From assembly GCA_964646405.1 (NCBI GenBank), contig CAZYDV010000018.1, positions 1-38,104 on the forward strand: DNA of 38,104 bases, given 5' to 3'. Below, one piece after another: positions 23,877 to 30,693 of the stretch. The DNA comes from CAKZSB01 sp964646405 (GTDB lineage: Bacteria; Pseudomonadota; Gammaproteobacteria; Granulosicoccales; Granulosicoccaceae). The position numbers were made by a program, and so were the translations under genes. Position 1 is the stretch's first letter, and every line of letters begins with the position of its first letter. The notes beneath the pieces were generated by a model, which made no database searches, was not told where the DNA came from, and saw nothing but the letters and a program-made list of their open reading frames with translations.

Positions 23877-25451
23877 ATGACTGACGCGCGCCACGGCGTC
23901 GGCGAGCCACTATCCGACAAACAACTCGTGCTGCTGTGTGGATCGGTGTTTATCATCGCCGCCTGCAGTCTGGTTTATGAACTGCTGATCAGCAGTCTCT
24001 CCACTTATCTTCTTGGCTCCAGCGTTGTTCACTATTCGCTGACGATCGGCCTTTTTCTTTTTTTCATGGGGGTAGGTGCCTGGGTGGCGCAGAGTGTTGT
24101 GCGCGATCTGGTGGGGGCTTTTGTCGCCATTGAAATCGCGGTTGGCGTCGCGGGTGGAATTTCCGCACTGCTGTTGTTTGCGGTATACGCATGGACTGAA
24201 TACTACTACCCGGCAATGCTTTTGGTGATCGCCGCGATCGGTGTGCTGATCGGCATGGAGCTGCCGCTGCTGACCCGCATTCTCGAGCGACACAGCGGCC
24301 TGCGGCGTGGCATCAGCCTGGTGCTGGCATGGGATTATCTCGGCGCGCTCGTCGCCTCGCTGCTGTTCCCTTTTGTCCTGTTGCCTTATCTTGGACATTT
24401 GCTTACGGCGGTTGCAGTTGGCGCGGTGAATCTGGCCATTGCATTGGTGGTCGCCTGGAACTTTCGCCAGCACCTGGGGGCATGGCGGAAAGCCGTGACC
24501 CTGGGCTCGATCGCTGCGATCGTAGTGCTCGTGATTGTAGCGCTCAGAGCCAACCCGCTGGCCGAATTTCTCGAGCATTCGCTCTACGAAGATCCGGTCG
24601 TACACAGTGAACAGAGCCTGTATCAGAAAATCGTTGTGACGCGTCGCGGTGACGATCTGCGACTCTACCTTGATGGCAATCTGCAGTTCTCAAGCGTCGA
24701 CGAATATCGTTACCACGAAGTGCTCGCCCACCTGCCGGCGGCGTTTGCAGCCTCCCGTGGCCGTGCGCTGATTATTGGCGGTGGCGATGGATTAGCGGCG
24801 CGTGAGCTGTTGCGATATCCGGAGCTATCGCAGCTTGTTATCGTTGATCTTGACCCCGCGATCACAAGGCTTGGGCAAACCCTGCCCATGTGGCGGGAAC
24901 TGAACCAGAATGCACTGACTGATGCTCGCGTTCAAATTGTCAACGAAGACGCCTGGAGCTGGCTTGCCGCGCAGGGAGATTTGTTCGACATAGTGTTAAT
25001 TGACTTGCCGGATCCCGAACACGAGTCCATCGCCCGCCTGTATACAGTGGCGTTCTACCAGCGCGTGGCGCGGCGACTGGCGCGTGGTGGCGTGATGATC
25101 ACGCAGGCGACATCACCGTGGTTTGCCAGGCGCGCTTTCTGGAGTATCGGAAGCACACTGGAAGAAGTCTTTGACGACGTGCGCCCGGTTCAGGTGCTGG
25201 TGCCGTCGTTTGGTCTATGGGGATTTTTTGTGGCGGCAGACCACGATTTGTCACAGGCCGGGCACAGCCCGTTCAAGGGTCGATACTTCAGCGCTGATAC
25301 GATGCAACAGGCACTGGCCGCGCAACGCGATTTGCCACGTCTGGACGTGCAAATAAATCGCAGTCAGTCGTTGCCAATACTGGAGTACTATCGCGAGGGG
25401 TGGGAAATGCTAAACCTCGCGGCGCCGCTCAACCCCGACGCTGCGAAGTAA
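23877..25451 (+). CDS. Membrane-embedded spermidine-synthase-like protein (SpeE fold)
   Basis: The 524-residue protein has about seven membrane helices in residues 17-225. A cytosolic polyamine-synthase-like domain follows, with an N-terminal beta part (LYLDGNLQFSSVDEYRYHEVLAHLP), GGGDG at 301-305, an acidic VDLDPA at about 323-328, and LIDLPDPEHE at about 374-383. The DxxD arrangement D376/D379 resembles the catalytic and substrate Asp residues of aminopropyltransferases. Members could transfer an aminopropyl or methyl group; the acceptor is unproven. The ATG at 23877 is preferred over a TTG at 23853. It closes the DUF4178/DUF350 cluster, and its stop lies 9 bases from the convergent pilin stop. 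Confidence 0.85.
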   Translation: MTDARHGVGEPLSDKQLVLLCGSVFIIAACSLVYELLISSLSTYLLGSSVVHYSLTIGLFLFFMGVGAWVAQSVVRDLVGAFVAIEIAVGVAGGISALLLFAVYAWTEYYYPAMLLVIAAIGVLIGMELPLLTRILERHSGLRRGISLVLAWDYLGALVASLLFPFVLLPYLGHLLTAVAVGAVNLAIALVVAWNFRQHLGAWRKAVTLGSIAAIVVLVIVALRANPLAEFLEHSLYEDPVVHSEQSLYQKIVVTRRGDDLRLYLDGNLQFSSVDEYRYHEVLAHLPAAFAASRGRALIIGGGDGLAARELLRYPELSQLVIVDLDPAITRLGQTLPMWRELNQNALTDARVQIVNEDAWSWLAAQGDLFDIVLIDLPDPEHESIARLYTVAFYQRVARRLARGGVMITQATSPWFARRAFWSIGSTLEEVFDDVRPVQVLVPSFGLWGFFVAADHDLSQAGHSPFKGRYFSADTMQQALAAQRDLPRLDVQINRSQSLPILEYYREGWEMLNLAAPLNPDAAK

Positions 25452-25460
25452 CTGACTCGA

Positions 25461-25901
25461 TCAGCAGTATTTGGTGGTTGCGTCGTCGCAAGTACTAGCG
25501 GCCCAGTCAACCTGCCAGCTCACATTATTGGTCGATGTATCGTAGCTGCCGTCCACCTGGTAGACGGCACCATTCAGTGTGGTGGTGTCACCATCCACCT
25601 GAATCGTAATCGAGTCAGCGGCATCGGAATAAAAATGAACATCGGCGAGATGCTCTCCGCCGATCGAGCTTTTGGCGACCCCGATTTTGTCCCAATCGTC
25701 GCAGTTTGCGAGAGTCTGCGCAGATTGCACGCAAGTATTGAATGCCATCTTGACCGGACTAACCGAGGCAACTAACTCGGAAAACTTTGCGCGCTTGCTG
25801 TACTGGCCATACTGGGGAACCGCTACCGCTGCCAGAATACCGATGATAGCGATGACAATCATCAATTCAATCAGTGTGAAACCTGTGTGTTTGTCGCGCA
25901 T
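25461..25901 (-). CDS. pilA: Type IV major pilin (PilA-like)
   Basis: The 146-residue prepilin has a 7-residue basic leader and the prepilin peptidase site TG/FTLIELMIVIAIIGIL with Glu at position 5 of the mature form. This precedes a long hydrophobic helix that embeds in the membrane and forms the fibre core. The globular part carries two Cys pairs, including the C-terminal CDDATTKYC loop typical of the disulfide-bounded D region. Pilins of this length form fibres for adhesion, twitching or DNA uptake. No other pil gene is nearby, which is normal for a pilA locus in many gammaproteobacteria, although the assembly genes must be elsewhere. A GGGGG stretch shortly before the ATG serves as ribosome-binding site. 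Confidence 0.92.
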   Translation of the reverse strand: MRDKHTGFTLIELMIVIAIIGILAAVAVPQYGQYSKRAKFSELVASVSPVKMAFNTCVQSAQTLANCDDWDKIGVAKSSIGGEHLADVHFYSDAADSITIQVDGDTTTLNGAVYQVDGSYDTSTNNVSWQVDWAASTCDDATTKYC

Positions 25902-26050
25902 CCGATACCCCCAAAGAGCAAACGCAAAGCCAAATCTGTCAAAGCTCTATCGCCCGGCCCGTGCTGTCCTTCAGCAGCGGTTGTGTGCCGTGACGAGAAA
26001 AGTGCGACGATAGCGACTTCAAAACGCAACTTTGTCGAGGGGTTCAAGCA

Positions 26051-27025
26051 TTGAAACCGGTCAGCCCAGGCATGACACATATCGAACGCGTTGTCGCTGG
26101 CACAGAACACCTCGCCTCCGCGGTCGGCAATCGCGGGGTGCACGTGGTGTCATCACCGGCCACGATTCTATTTATCGAAATGGCCTGTCACCGGGCTATC
26201 GATGACTATCTGGAAGCCGGAGAGGCGACGGTGGGTGTGAAGTTCGATCTGGCCCACCGCGGCGCCGCGCTTCCGGGGCAAGCGATGGACGTTAAAGTTG
26301 AATTGGCGCATCGCGACGAGCGCAACCGGCTGAGATTTCGTGCCGAGGTGGTACAGGATGGAAAAACCATCATGGACGGTGAACACCAGCGAGCCGTTGT
26401 CGAACTCGCCCGTCTGTTGCGCAGGCAGACCTCGCAGCCCCCCAGGTGGACACTGTGGTTCGATTTTCAATCGCCGTGGATCTGCCTGGTGCTGGCACGC
26501 GCGCAGGAACTGGCCGCCAATTGCGGTGCGGATATTCAGTATTGCCCGATCCAGCTTGCCATCGATCCCACAGATCACAGCCCGGCGCGCGCGGCCTGGA
26601 TTCGTCAGGACCTGCAGGATCATGCTGAACAATCGGGTATCCCGATCAATCTCGATTCGCCGTTGCCAACGGATAGTTCAGCACCGCTAGCCGCCTGTGT
26701 CCAGGCGCAGCGGGCCGGGATGGCCGAACCGTTTGTCTCGGCGATGGCCCGTGCCCGCTGGGTAGATAATCGCGACATTGGTGACCAGGGGACCATTGCA
26801 TCGATTGCCGGGCAATGTGGACTGGACGCGGAAACCTTTGCTGGCACGCGATTGGACGCGCTTGCCGATACGCTGCGATTGAACACCGACAACGCACTGA
26901 AAGCAGGTGTTTTTGACACGCCGACACTGCAGTTTGCCGACAGACTCTACTGCGGTTATCACCGGTTAGAACTGCTGGTCAGTCATACCCTGGCGTCAGA
27001 GACGGGGTTGCGCCATGGGCGATAA
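26051..27025 (+). CDS. Fusion of a FlK-like hotdog thioesterase and a DsbA-fold HCCA-isomerase-like domain
   Basis: The 324-residue protein has two domains. Residues 1-125 resemble fluoroacetyl-CoA-thioesterase-like hotdog proteins: SSPATILFIEMACHRAI (Glu43), TVGVKFDLAHRGAALPGQ (His69), then DGEHQRAVV. Residues about 132-315 resemble 2-hydroxychromene-2-carboxylate isomerase/GST-kappa proteins of the DsbA superfamily: WTLWFDFQSPWICLVLARAQ with Ser141 at the active-site position, and GVFDTPTLQFADRLYCGYHR. The start is a TTG at 26051 with GAGGGG 8 bases upstream; the next ATG (26072) has only a weak site. The pairing of a CoA-thioester hydrolase with a glutathione-dependent isomerase or oxidoreductase suggests processing of an aromatic or acyl-CoA compound (inference). 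It is divergent from pilA. Confidence 0.8.
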   Translation: MKPVSPGMTHIERVVAGTEHLASAVGNRGVHVVSSPATILFIEMACHRAIDDYLEAGEATVGVKFDLAHRGAALPGQAMDVKVELAHRDERNRLRFRAEVVQDGKTIMDGEHQRAVVELARLLRRQTSQPPRWTLWFDFQSPWICLVLARAQELAANCGADIQYCPIQLAIDPTDHSPARAAWIRQDLQDHAEQSGIPINLDSPLPTDSSAPLAACVQAQRAGMAEPFVSAMARARWVDNRDIGDQGTIASIAGQCGLDAETFAGTRLDALADTLRLNTDNALKAGVFDTPTLQFADRLYCGYHRLELLVSHTLASETGLRHGR

Positions 27026-27075
27026 AAGTGGCGGCGATGGATCGATATGATAATCATCTCTATGAGTAGTGCCAC

Positions 27076-27753
27076 GTGAAACGCCCGGTACTGTTGGGCC
27101 GGGCCGAGGTCCCCGGTGGGGGCCGCCGATTGAGCCTGTATCAGGGCAAGGATGACTGCAGCATCGTGATGGCCGGTGCCGGTGAGTTGATGAGCACACG
27201 CCGTCATGCGTCCGAAGATGCGCTGGGACGGTTACCGTGTGAAATGCTCACCGAACGCGATTCCACCACCGTGTTGATCGGTGGTCTGGGCATGGGCTTT
27301 ACGCTTGCAGCAGTGCTCGCCTGCAGCCCAGACAACAGTATCGTGACGGTGGCTGAACTGCTGCCGGAAGTAGTCGAGTGGAATCGCGGGCCTTTAGGGC
27401 ACTACGCAGGCTATCCGCTGAATGACAGTCGAACGGAGGTCTATCCGGGTGATGTGGCAGACCTGTTGCGCGCCGCAGATAAAACCTACGATGTCATCGC
27501 GCTCGATGTCGACAACGGCCCCGAGGCGCTGAGCGCCGATGGCAATCGCTGGCTGTACTCGAACGACGGGATTGTCGCGGCGGTTGATTCATTGAACCGC
27601 GATGGCGTCCTGGCCTACTGGTCGGCAAGCCAGGATCCGAAGTTCGTTGCAAGGCTTAGTGCCTGCAACCTGAAGGTGACGCAACAACAGGTATATGCTC
27701 ACGGAAAAAAAGGGACCAGACACGTGATCTGGCTTGCCACCAGGCGCACCTGA
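27076..27753 (+). CDS. Stand-alone spermidine-synthase-like (SpeE-fold) protein
   Basis: The 225-residue protein has TTVLIGGLGMGFTLAAVL (motif I, about 64-81), VTVAELLPEVVEWNRG with an acidic nucleotide-binding residue, and YDVIALDVDNGPEA. The last is where spermidine synthases carry catalytic Asp residues. It lacks the N-terminal membrane part of the SpeE-like protein at 23877. Its last third (RDGVLAYWSASQDPKFVARL) fits the same fold. It could be a methyltransferase or polyamine-type transferase; the substrate is unknown. The start codon is GTG at 27076, overlapping a negligible 5-codon frame. It lies 50 bases after the fusion thioesterase gene on the same strand, so the two may be co-transcribed. 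Confidence 0.8.
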   Translation: MKRPVLLGRAEVPGGGRRLSLYQGKDDCSIVMAGAGELMSTRRHASEDALGRLPCEMLTERDSTTVLIGGLGMGFTLAAVLACSPDNSIVTVAELLPEVVEWNRGPLGHYAGYPLNDSRTEVYPGDVADLLRAADKTYDVIALDVDNGPEALSADGNRWLYSNDGIVAAVDSLNRDGVLAYWSASQDPKFVARLSACNLKVTQQQVYAHGKKGTRHVIWLATRRT

Positions 27754-27762
27754 AAGGCAAAT

Positions 27763-28221
27763 TCACGTGTTGCGGCAGGCGGACTGGAATGCTTCTTCGA
27801 ATACACCCACCCAGCCATTGTCATAGCCATTGCGCATGCTTTCGGCCTTATCGCCAAAGGCTTCCCATCGGGCATGAGTAAGTTCCACGCGCGTCCGATT
27901 GTCGTCCAGCGCCGTGAAAATAACATCGACGTCGCTGGCGCTCTCAGCCGGCAGGCCAATGTGCCAATCCATGCGAAACCGGTTATAGGGGTCATAGAGA
28001 GTGACCGAACCCCATTCGTGAATCTGATCATCGTGCCCGACTTCGTATACTCTGCCGCCCTCCCTCGACTCCATCACCACCTTTTTGGCGACACCACCGT
28101 TCATTGCTGACACGCTGTTTTTGTCCAGCGGCCACCAGGTCTCGACTTTCTCGACAAACACCCTGAATGCGTGCTCCTGACTGCAGGGCACCTCAATCAT
28201 CTTCCTGATTGGATCCAACAT
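27763..28221 (-). CDS. SRPBCC/AHSA1-family protein
   Basis: The 152-residue protein has the helix-grip fold signature of the AHSA1/SRPBCC group: IRKMIEVPCSQEHAFRVFVE at the start, then WWPLDKNSVS, EVGHDDQIHEWGSVTLYDP and TRVELTHARWEAFGD. Such proteins bind hydrophobic ligands in a deep cavity. The ATG at 28221 was chosen because GGGAG lies 6 bases upstream; the upstream ATG at 28248 has none. It overlaps the end of the ArsR gene by 29 bases and is surely co-transcribed. This ArsR-SRPBCC pairing recurs widely and suggests the regulator responds to the same ligand or stress (inference). Confidence 0.88.
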   Translation of the reverse strand: MLDPIRKMIEVPCSQEHAFRVFVEKVETWWPLDKNSVSAMNGGVAKKVVMESREGGRVYEVGHDDQIHEWGSVTLYDPYNRFRMDWHIGLPAESASDVDVIFTALDDNRTRVELTHARWEAFGDKAESMRNGYDNGWVGVFEEAFQSACRNT

Positions 28222-28534
28222 TTTTTCTCCCGCTGACGGTTCGTTCAATTTCGTTGCTGTAGGCGGTCAGTACGTCGGACCAGAAGCTATCCAGGTAGTC
28301 GCGTAATTCGTTGAGACCAGCACGCCTGATTGAGTAGAACCGACGCGTACCCTGGGGGCTGACCTCGACCAGTCCCGCATCGTGCAGTACCCGCAAGTGT
28401 TGCGAGACGGCGGGGCGGCTGACGGGTTGACTGGCAGATAACTGACCGACGGTTTGTGCGCCGGCTCGGAGGTGTTCGAACAGCGTGCGCCGGGTCGGGT
28501 CGGCAAGGGCTGTGAATATCATTTGGTTAGCCAT
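28193..28534 (-). CDS. ArsR-family winged-helix transcriptional regulator
   Basis: The 113-residue protein is a typical ArsR/SmtB-like repressor: MIFTALADPTRRTLFEHL, then VSRPAVSQHLRVLHDAGLV as recognition helix, and EVSPQGTRRFYSI as wing. It lacks obvious paired Cys for metal sensing, so it belongs to the non-metal ArsR group paired with SRPBCC proteins. It binds DNA in the cytoplasm as a dimer. A perfect 6-bp inverted repeat abuts its start codon and is a good operator candidate. The next gene on the same strand, SRPBCC, begins inside its coding sequence. Confidence 0.92.
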   Translation of the reverse strand: MANQMIFTALADPTRRTLFEHLRAGAQTVGQLSASQPVSRPAVSQHLRVLHDAGLVEVSPQGTRRFYSIRRAGLNELRDYLDSFWSDVLTAYSNEIERTVSGRKNVGSNQEDD

Positions 28535-28535
28535 G

Positions 28536-28558
28536 ACTTACGGTAAGTGAATGCTTAC
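28536..28558. promoter_or_regulatory. Candidate ArsR operator overlapping the ArsR start
   Basis: ACTTAC and GTAAGT (28536-28541 and 28543-28548) form a perfect 6-bp inverted repeat around one base. GTAAG (28543-28547) with CTTAC (28554-28558) forms a second, overlapping one. They sit directly upstream of the ArsR ATG (28534), where an autoregulatory site is expected, and in the divergent gap toward the GNAT gene. Confidence 0.55.
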
Positions 28559-28631
28559 ATTAAGTCAAGTGTGCGATCCGGGGTTGCAGGGCACTACAAT
28601 CGGGTTTTCAGCCAGTGATCAGGGCAAGGCT

Positions 28632-29084
28632 ATGCAATCCATTCGGCGGGCGACTGTGCAGGATCTGGCGCAGATTCAGCAGTGCGCGTGTGAAGCCTAT
28701 GAAAAGTATGTCGATCTAATCGGGCGGCCGCCGGCACCGATGGTGGCCGATTTCGCCGCGTCAATTCAGCGCGGAGAACTTTATGTCTGTGCGGACGAGG
28801 TGACGTTGCTTGGCTATGTGGTCTGTTATCCCGCTGGTCGCTACCTGCATTTGGAAAACGTAGCCGTTTTGCCGGCTTTTCAGGGCAGCGGAATTGGCGG
28901 TGCGTTGATTGCGTTTGTCGAGCGTCAGTCAGCCGAGCTGGGGTTGGCGGGGGTTGAGCTGTATACCAACGAGAAAATGACGGAGAATCAGAGTCTGTAT
29001 CCGGCGCTGGGTTACCGTGAACAGGGCAGGGCGTTGGAGGCGGGTTTTCATCGCGTGTACTATCGCAAGGAATGGGTGCCCTGA
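28632..29084 (+). CDS. GNAT-family N-acetyltransferase
   Basis: The 150-residue protein has the GNAT core: IRRATVQDLAQIQQCACEAY at the N-terminus, LENVAVLPAFQGSGIGGALI (motif A with the QGSGIG acetyl-CoA pyrophosphate loop) and LYTNEKMTENQSLYPALGY (motif B). It transfers an acetyl group from acetyl-CoA to an amine of unknown identity in the cytoplasm. The ATG at 28632 has AAGG close upstream and begins at the normal family N-terminus; an open frame back to 28551 runs through the ArsR operator and is unlikely to be translated. It is divergent from the ArsR gene and convergent with the porin gene. Confidence 0.88.
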   Translation: MQSIRRATVQDLAQIQQCACEAYEKYVDLIGRPPAPMVADFAASIQRGELYVCADEVTLLGYVVCYPAGRYLHLENVAVLPAFQGSGIGGALIAFVERQSAELGLAGVELYTNEKMTENQSLYPALGYREQGRALEAGFHRVYYRKEWVP

Positions 29085-29090
29085 AAGCAG

Positions 29091-29118
29091 ACGGGCCCGC
29101 TCGATTGATCGGGCCCGT
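29091..29118. terminator. Strong hairpin between convergent GNAT and porin genes
   Basis: ACGGGCCCG (29091-29099) and CGGGCCCGT (29110-29118) form a perfect 9-bp G+C-rich stem with a 10-base loop between two converging genes. Placement and symmetry suit a bidirectional terminator, though neither side has a long U-tract. Confidence 0.6.
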
Positions 29119-29146
29119 GGCATCGTAAGCCAGTTACTGTTTCAGG

Positions 29147-30103
29147 CTAGAAATCCAGCTTAAAAGTGGCGCGTGCAATGGTGTCGTCGTCCGAACCCTC
29201 GTTGGACACATTCTGGTACTCGAAGTACATCAGTGCGCTGCTACTGATCTTGTAGGTGTAACCGAGCGTGGCAAAATCGGTTGTGCTTTCACCGTTGTCG
29301 CCGTCATTCAGGATCAGATACGAGCTTCCGTAGGTGGCGGCCACCGTCAGGTTGTCACCACTGTTGGCTGCATCTGCGAAGTCTGCATCGGCGCGCTGCA
29401 GCGTCAGCGCAACACCCAACGGACCAAGGTCACCTTTGACCATCAGCCCGAACAGTGAGCCACCATCGTCGTCACCGGAATCGGCCTGAATCGATGTGGC
29501 GACGCCGAAGGTGTAATCGTTCCACACGTAGTTGATACCGAGCTCGAACTGATCGGCGAAATTGTCGTCTTCATCTTCTGGTGCAACGACGGATGCCGAG
29601 TAGGACAGATCTCCCCGCGTCGCGTTGTACTTGATCACGTTTGTCTCACGTGCGCATTCGTACTGTGTCCAGCAGCTACCCCACCAGGCGATGTCCGTGT
29701 TGCTCGAAATCGTGTCGTAGAACGATGCGTACTGAGCGCCGACGCGTACCGTACCAAAGTTACCCGTCACACCGGCCCAGAGTTGTCGCGTGCGATCGGC
29801 GCCTGAAGAGGCGGCCGGTACATTGCGCTGGTTGGTGTCCGGGTTCAGGCCAAGCTCGACATAGCCGATCGCGGTCAAATCTCCATTGATTGGCTTTGAG
29901 CCCTTCCATTTCAATCGCGTACCAAAGTTGCGCAGGAAAATCTCTCCGTCGTTACCGGTGGTCTCCTCGTAGGTGAGGCCGATTCTGACACTGGCGGTCA
30001 GCTCGCTGTGTGATTCTGCATTTGCCAGGGCAGAGCTGCCGATCGGTGCCATCGCCGCTGACAGCGCCAGCGCAAGTGCCGTGGTGGTAAAACTGTTTTT
30101 CAT
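29147..30103 (-). CDS. Outer-membrane porin (general trimeric porin type)
   Basis: The 318-residue protein has a signal peptide (ALALALSAAMA up to SSALANA) and a mature part of alternating beta strands. The ends are typical of gammaproteobacterial porins: ELTASVRIGLTYEE at the start and ARATFKLDF with C-terminal Phe, the signal for BAM-mediated insertion. RNFGTRLKWKG, AIGYVELGLN and RQLWAGVTGNFGTVRVGAQY match the strand and constriction-loop region of this family. One Cys pair (WGSCWTQYECARE) lies in a predicted extracellular loop and may form a disulfide. Many Asp/Glu-rich loops point to a salt-rich habitat (inference). It passes small hydrophilic solutes. An 11-bp tandem repeat begins about 120 bases upstream of its start codon. 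Confidence 0.92.
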   Translation of the reverse strand: MKNSFTTTALALALSAAMAPIGSSALANAESHSELTASVRIGLTYEETTGNDGEIFLRNFGTRLKWKGSKPINGDLTAIGYVELGLNPDTNQRNVPAASSGADRTRQLWAGVTGNFGTVRVGAQYASFYDTISSNTDIAWWGSCWTQYECARETNVIKYNATRGDLSYSASVVAPEDEDDNFADQFELGINYVWNDYTFGVATSIQADSGDDDGGSLFGLMVKGDLGPLGVALTLQRADADFADAANSGDNLTVAATYGSSYLILNDGDNGESTTDFATLGYTYKISSSALMYFEYQNVSNEGSDDDTIARATFKLDF

Positions 30104-30223
30104 CTTTGGAAATCCTGATTCTTATTGTAGGTAATCGCAAACACTGCCTGGGGCGAGCATCCCGCCAGCCTTTGCGCCGTCGGATAATTCATCGCTACTC
30201 GAATTGGCAAATGGCTGAGATAA

Positions 30224-30385
30224 TTCTCGTTACCTTCTCGTTACCTTCTCGTTANNNNNNNNNNNNNNNNNNNNNNNNNNNNNNNNNNNNNNNNNNNNNN
30301 NNNNNNNNNNNNNNNNNNNNNNNNNNNNNNNNNNNNNNNNNNNNNNNNNNNNNNTTCTCGTTACCTTCTCGTTACCTTCTCGTTA
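30224..30385. repeat. 11-bp tandem repeat array containing the gap
   Basis: The unit TTCTCGTTACC repeats in register on both sides of the gap: two full copies plus 9 bases at 30224-30254, and two full copies plus 9 bases at 30355-30385. All visible copies are identical. The real copy number is unknown because the array spans the gap. It is upstream of the porin start (about 120 bases) and of the aldo/keto reductase start (about 309 bases). Confidence 0.9.
30255..30354. other. Assembly gap (100 N)
   Basis: Exactly 100 undetermined bases, a common placeholder for a gap of unknown length. Because identical 11-bp repeats flank it, assembly probably failed on the repeat. Nothing can be said of the contents. 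Confidence 0.98.
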
Positions 30386-30693
30386 GCGGACGAATTACCT
30401 TGATTTGTAAGTGTTTAACCAGGAATCGTGCAGATTGCACTACGGGTGATCCTCAGGCGAATTACGGTGTCACTGCCACTGTGCAACTGGCCAGGGTCGC
30501 CTCGTCTGCACAATCCCGGCGGTAAAAAACTGTTGGCTGTCGATAACTTGCGTGAAAGCATTGAAATAGCGATTACCTGTCAGACATTGCGGCACCGTCG
30601 TCAGGATGATCGATTTTCACGGCCATATCATTTTTATCGGTATTCGCCCAAAATGTGCTCTCTTGCACAAGCGGTAGCAGACAGGAATCACAA

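Larger units (their letters stand above)
30104..30693. other. Long intergenic region with repeat array and assembly gap
   Basis: This stretch of about 590 bases lies between the divergent porin and aldo/keto reductase genes. It holds the tandem repeat at 30224-30385, and a TACAAT (complement of 30124-30129) could be the porin -10. The right half (30386-30693) shows a short inverted repeat, GTGCA GAT TGCAC at 30427-30439, and AGGAA before the reductase start. Otherwise I see no gene in it. Confidence 0.6.

Noticed and set aside
25917..25932. A sigma-54-like element (minus strand TGGC, 10-base GG-to-GC spacing, TTGCT) upstream of pilA
   Set aside because: The predicted transcription start would be about 5 bases before the ATG, leaving the GGGGG ribosome-binding site outside the message, so it cannot serve this start codon as placed.
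26168..26632. 154-residue minus-strand frame opposite the thioesterase fusion
   Set aside because: The plus-strand frame carries both conserved domains over this stretch; the antisense frame has none.
30224..30385. CRISPR array
   Set aside because: The repeats are 11 bp, directly tandem with no spacers, and no cas gene is present.
30106..30525. Open frame running through the N gap
   Set aside because: It consists of the 11-bp repeat and undetermined bases, with no family likeness or ribosome-binding site.
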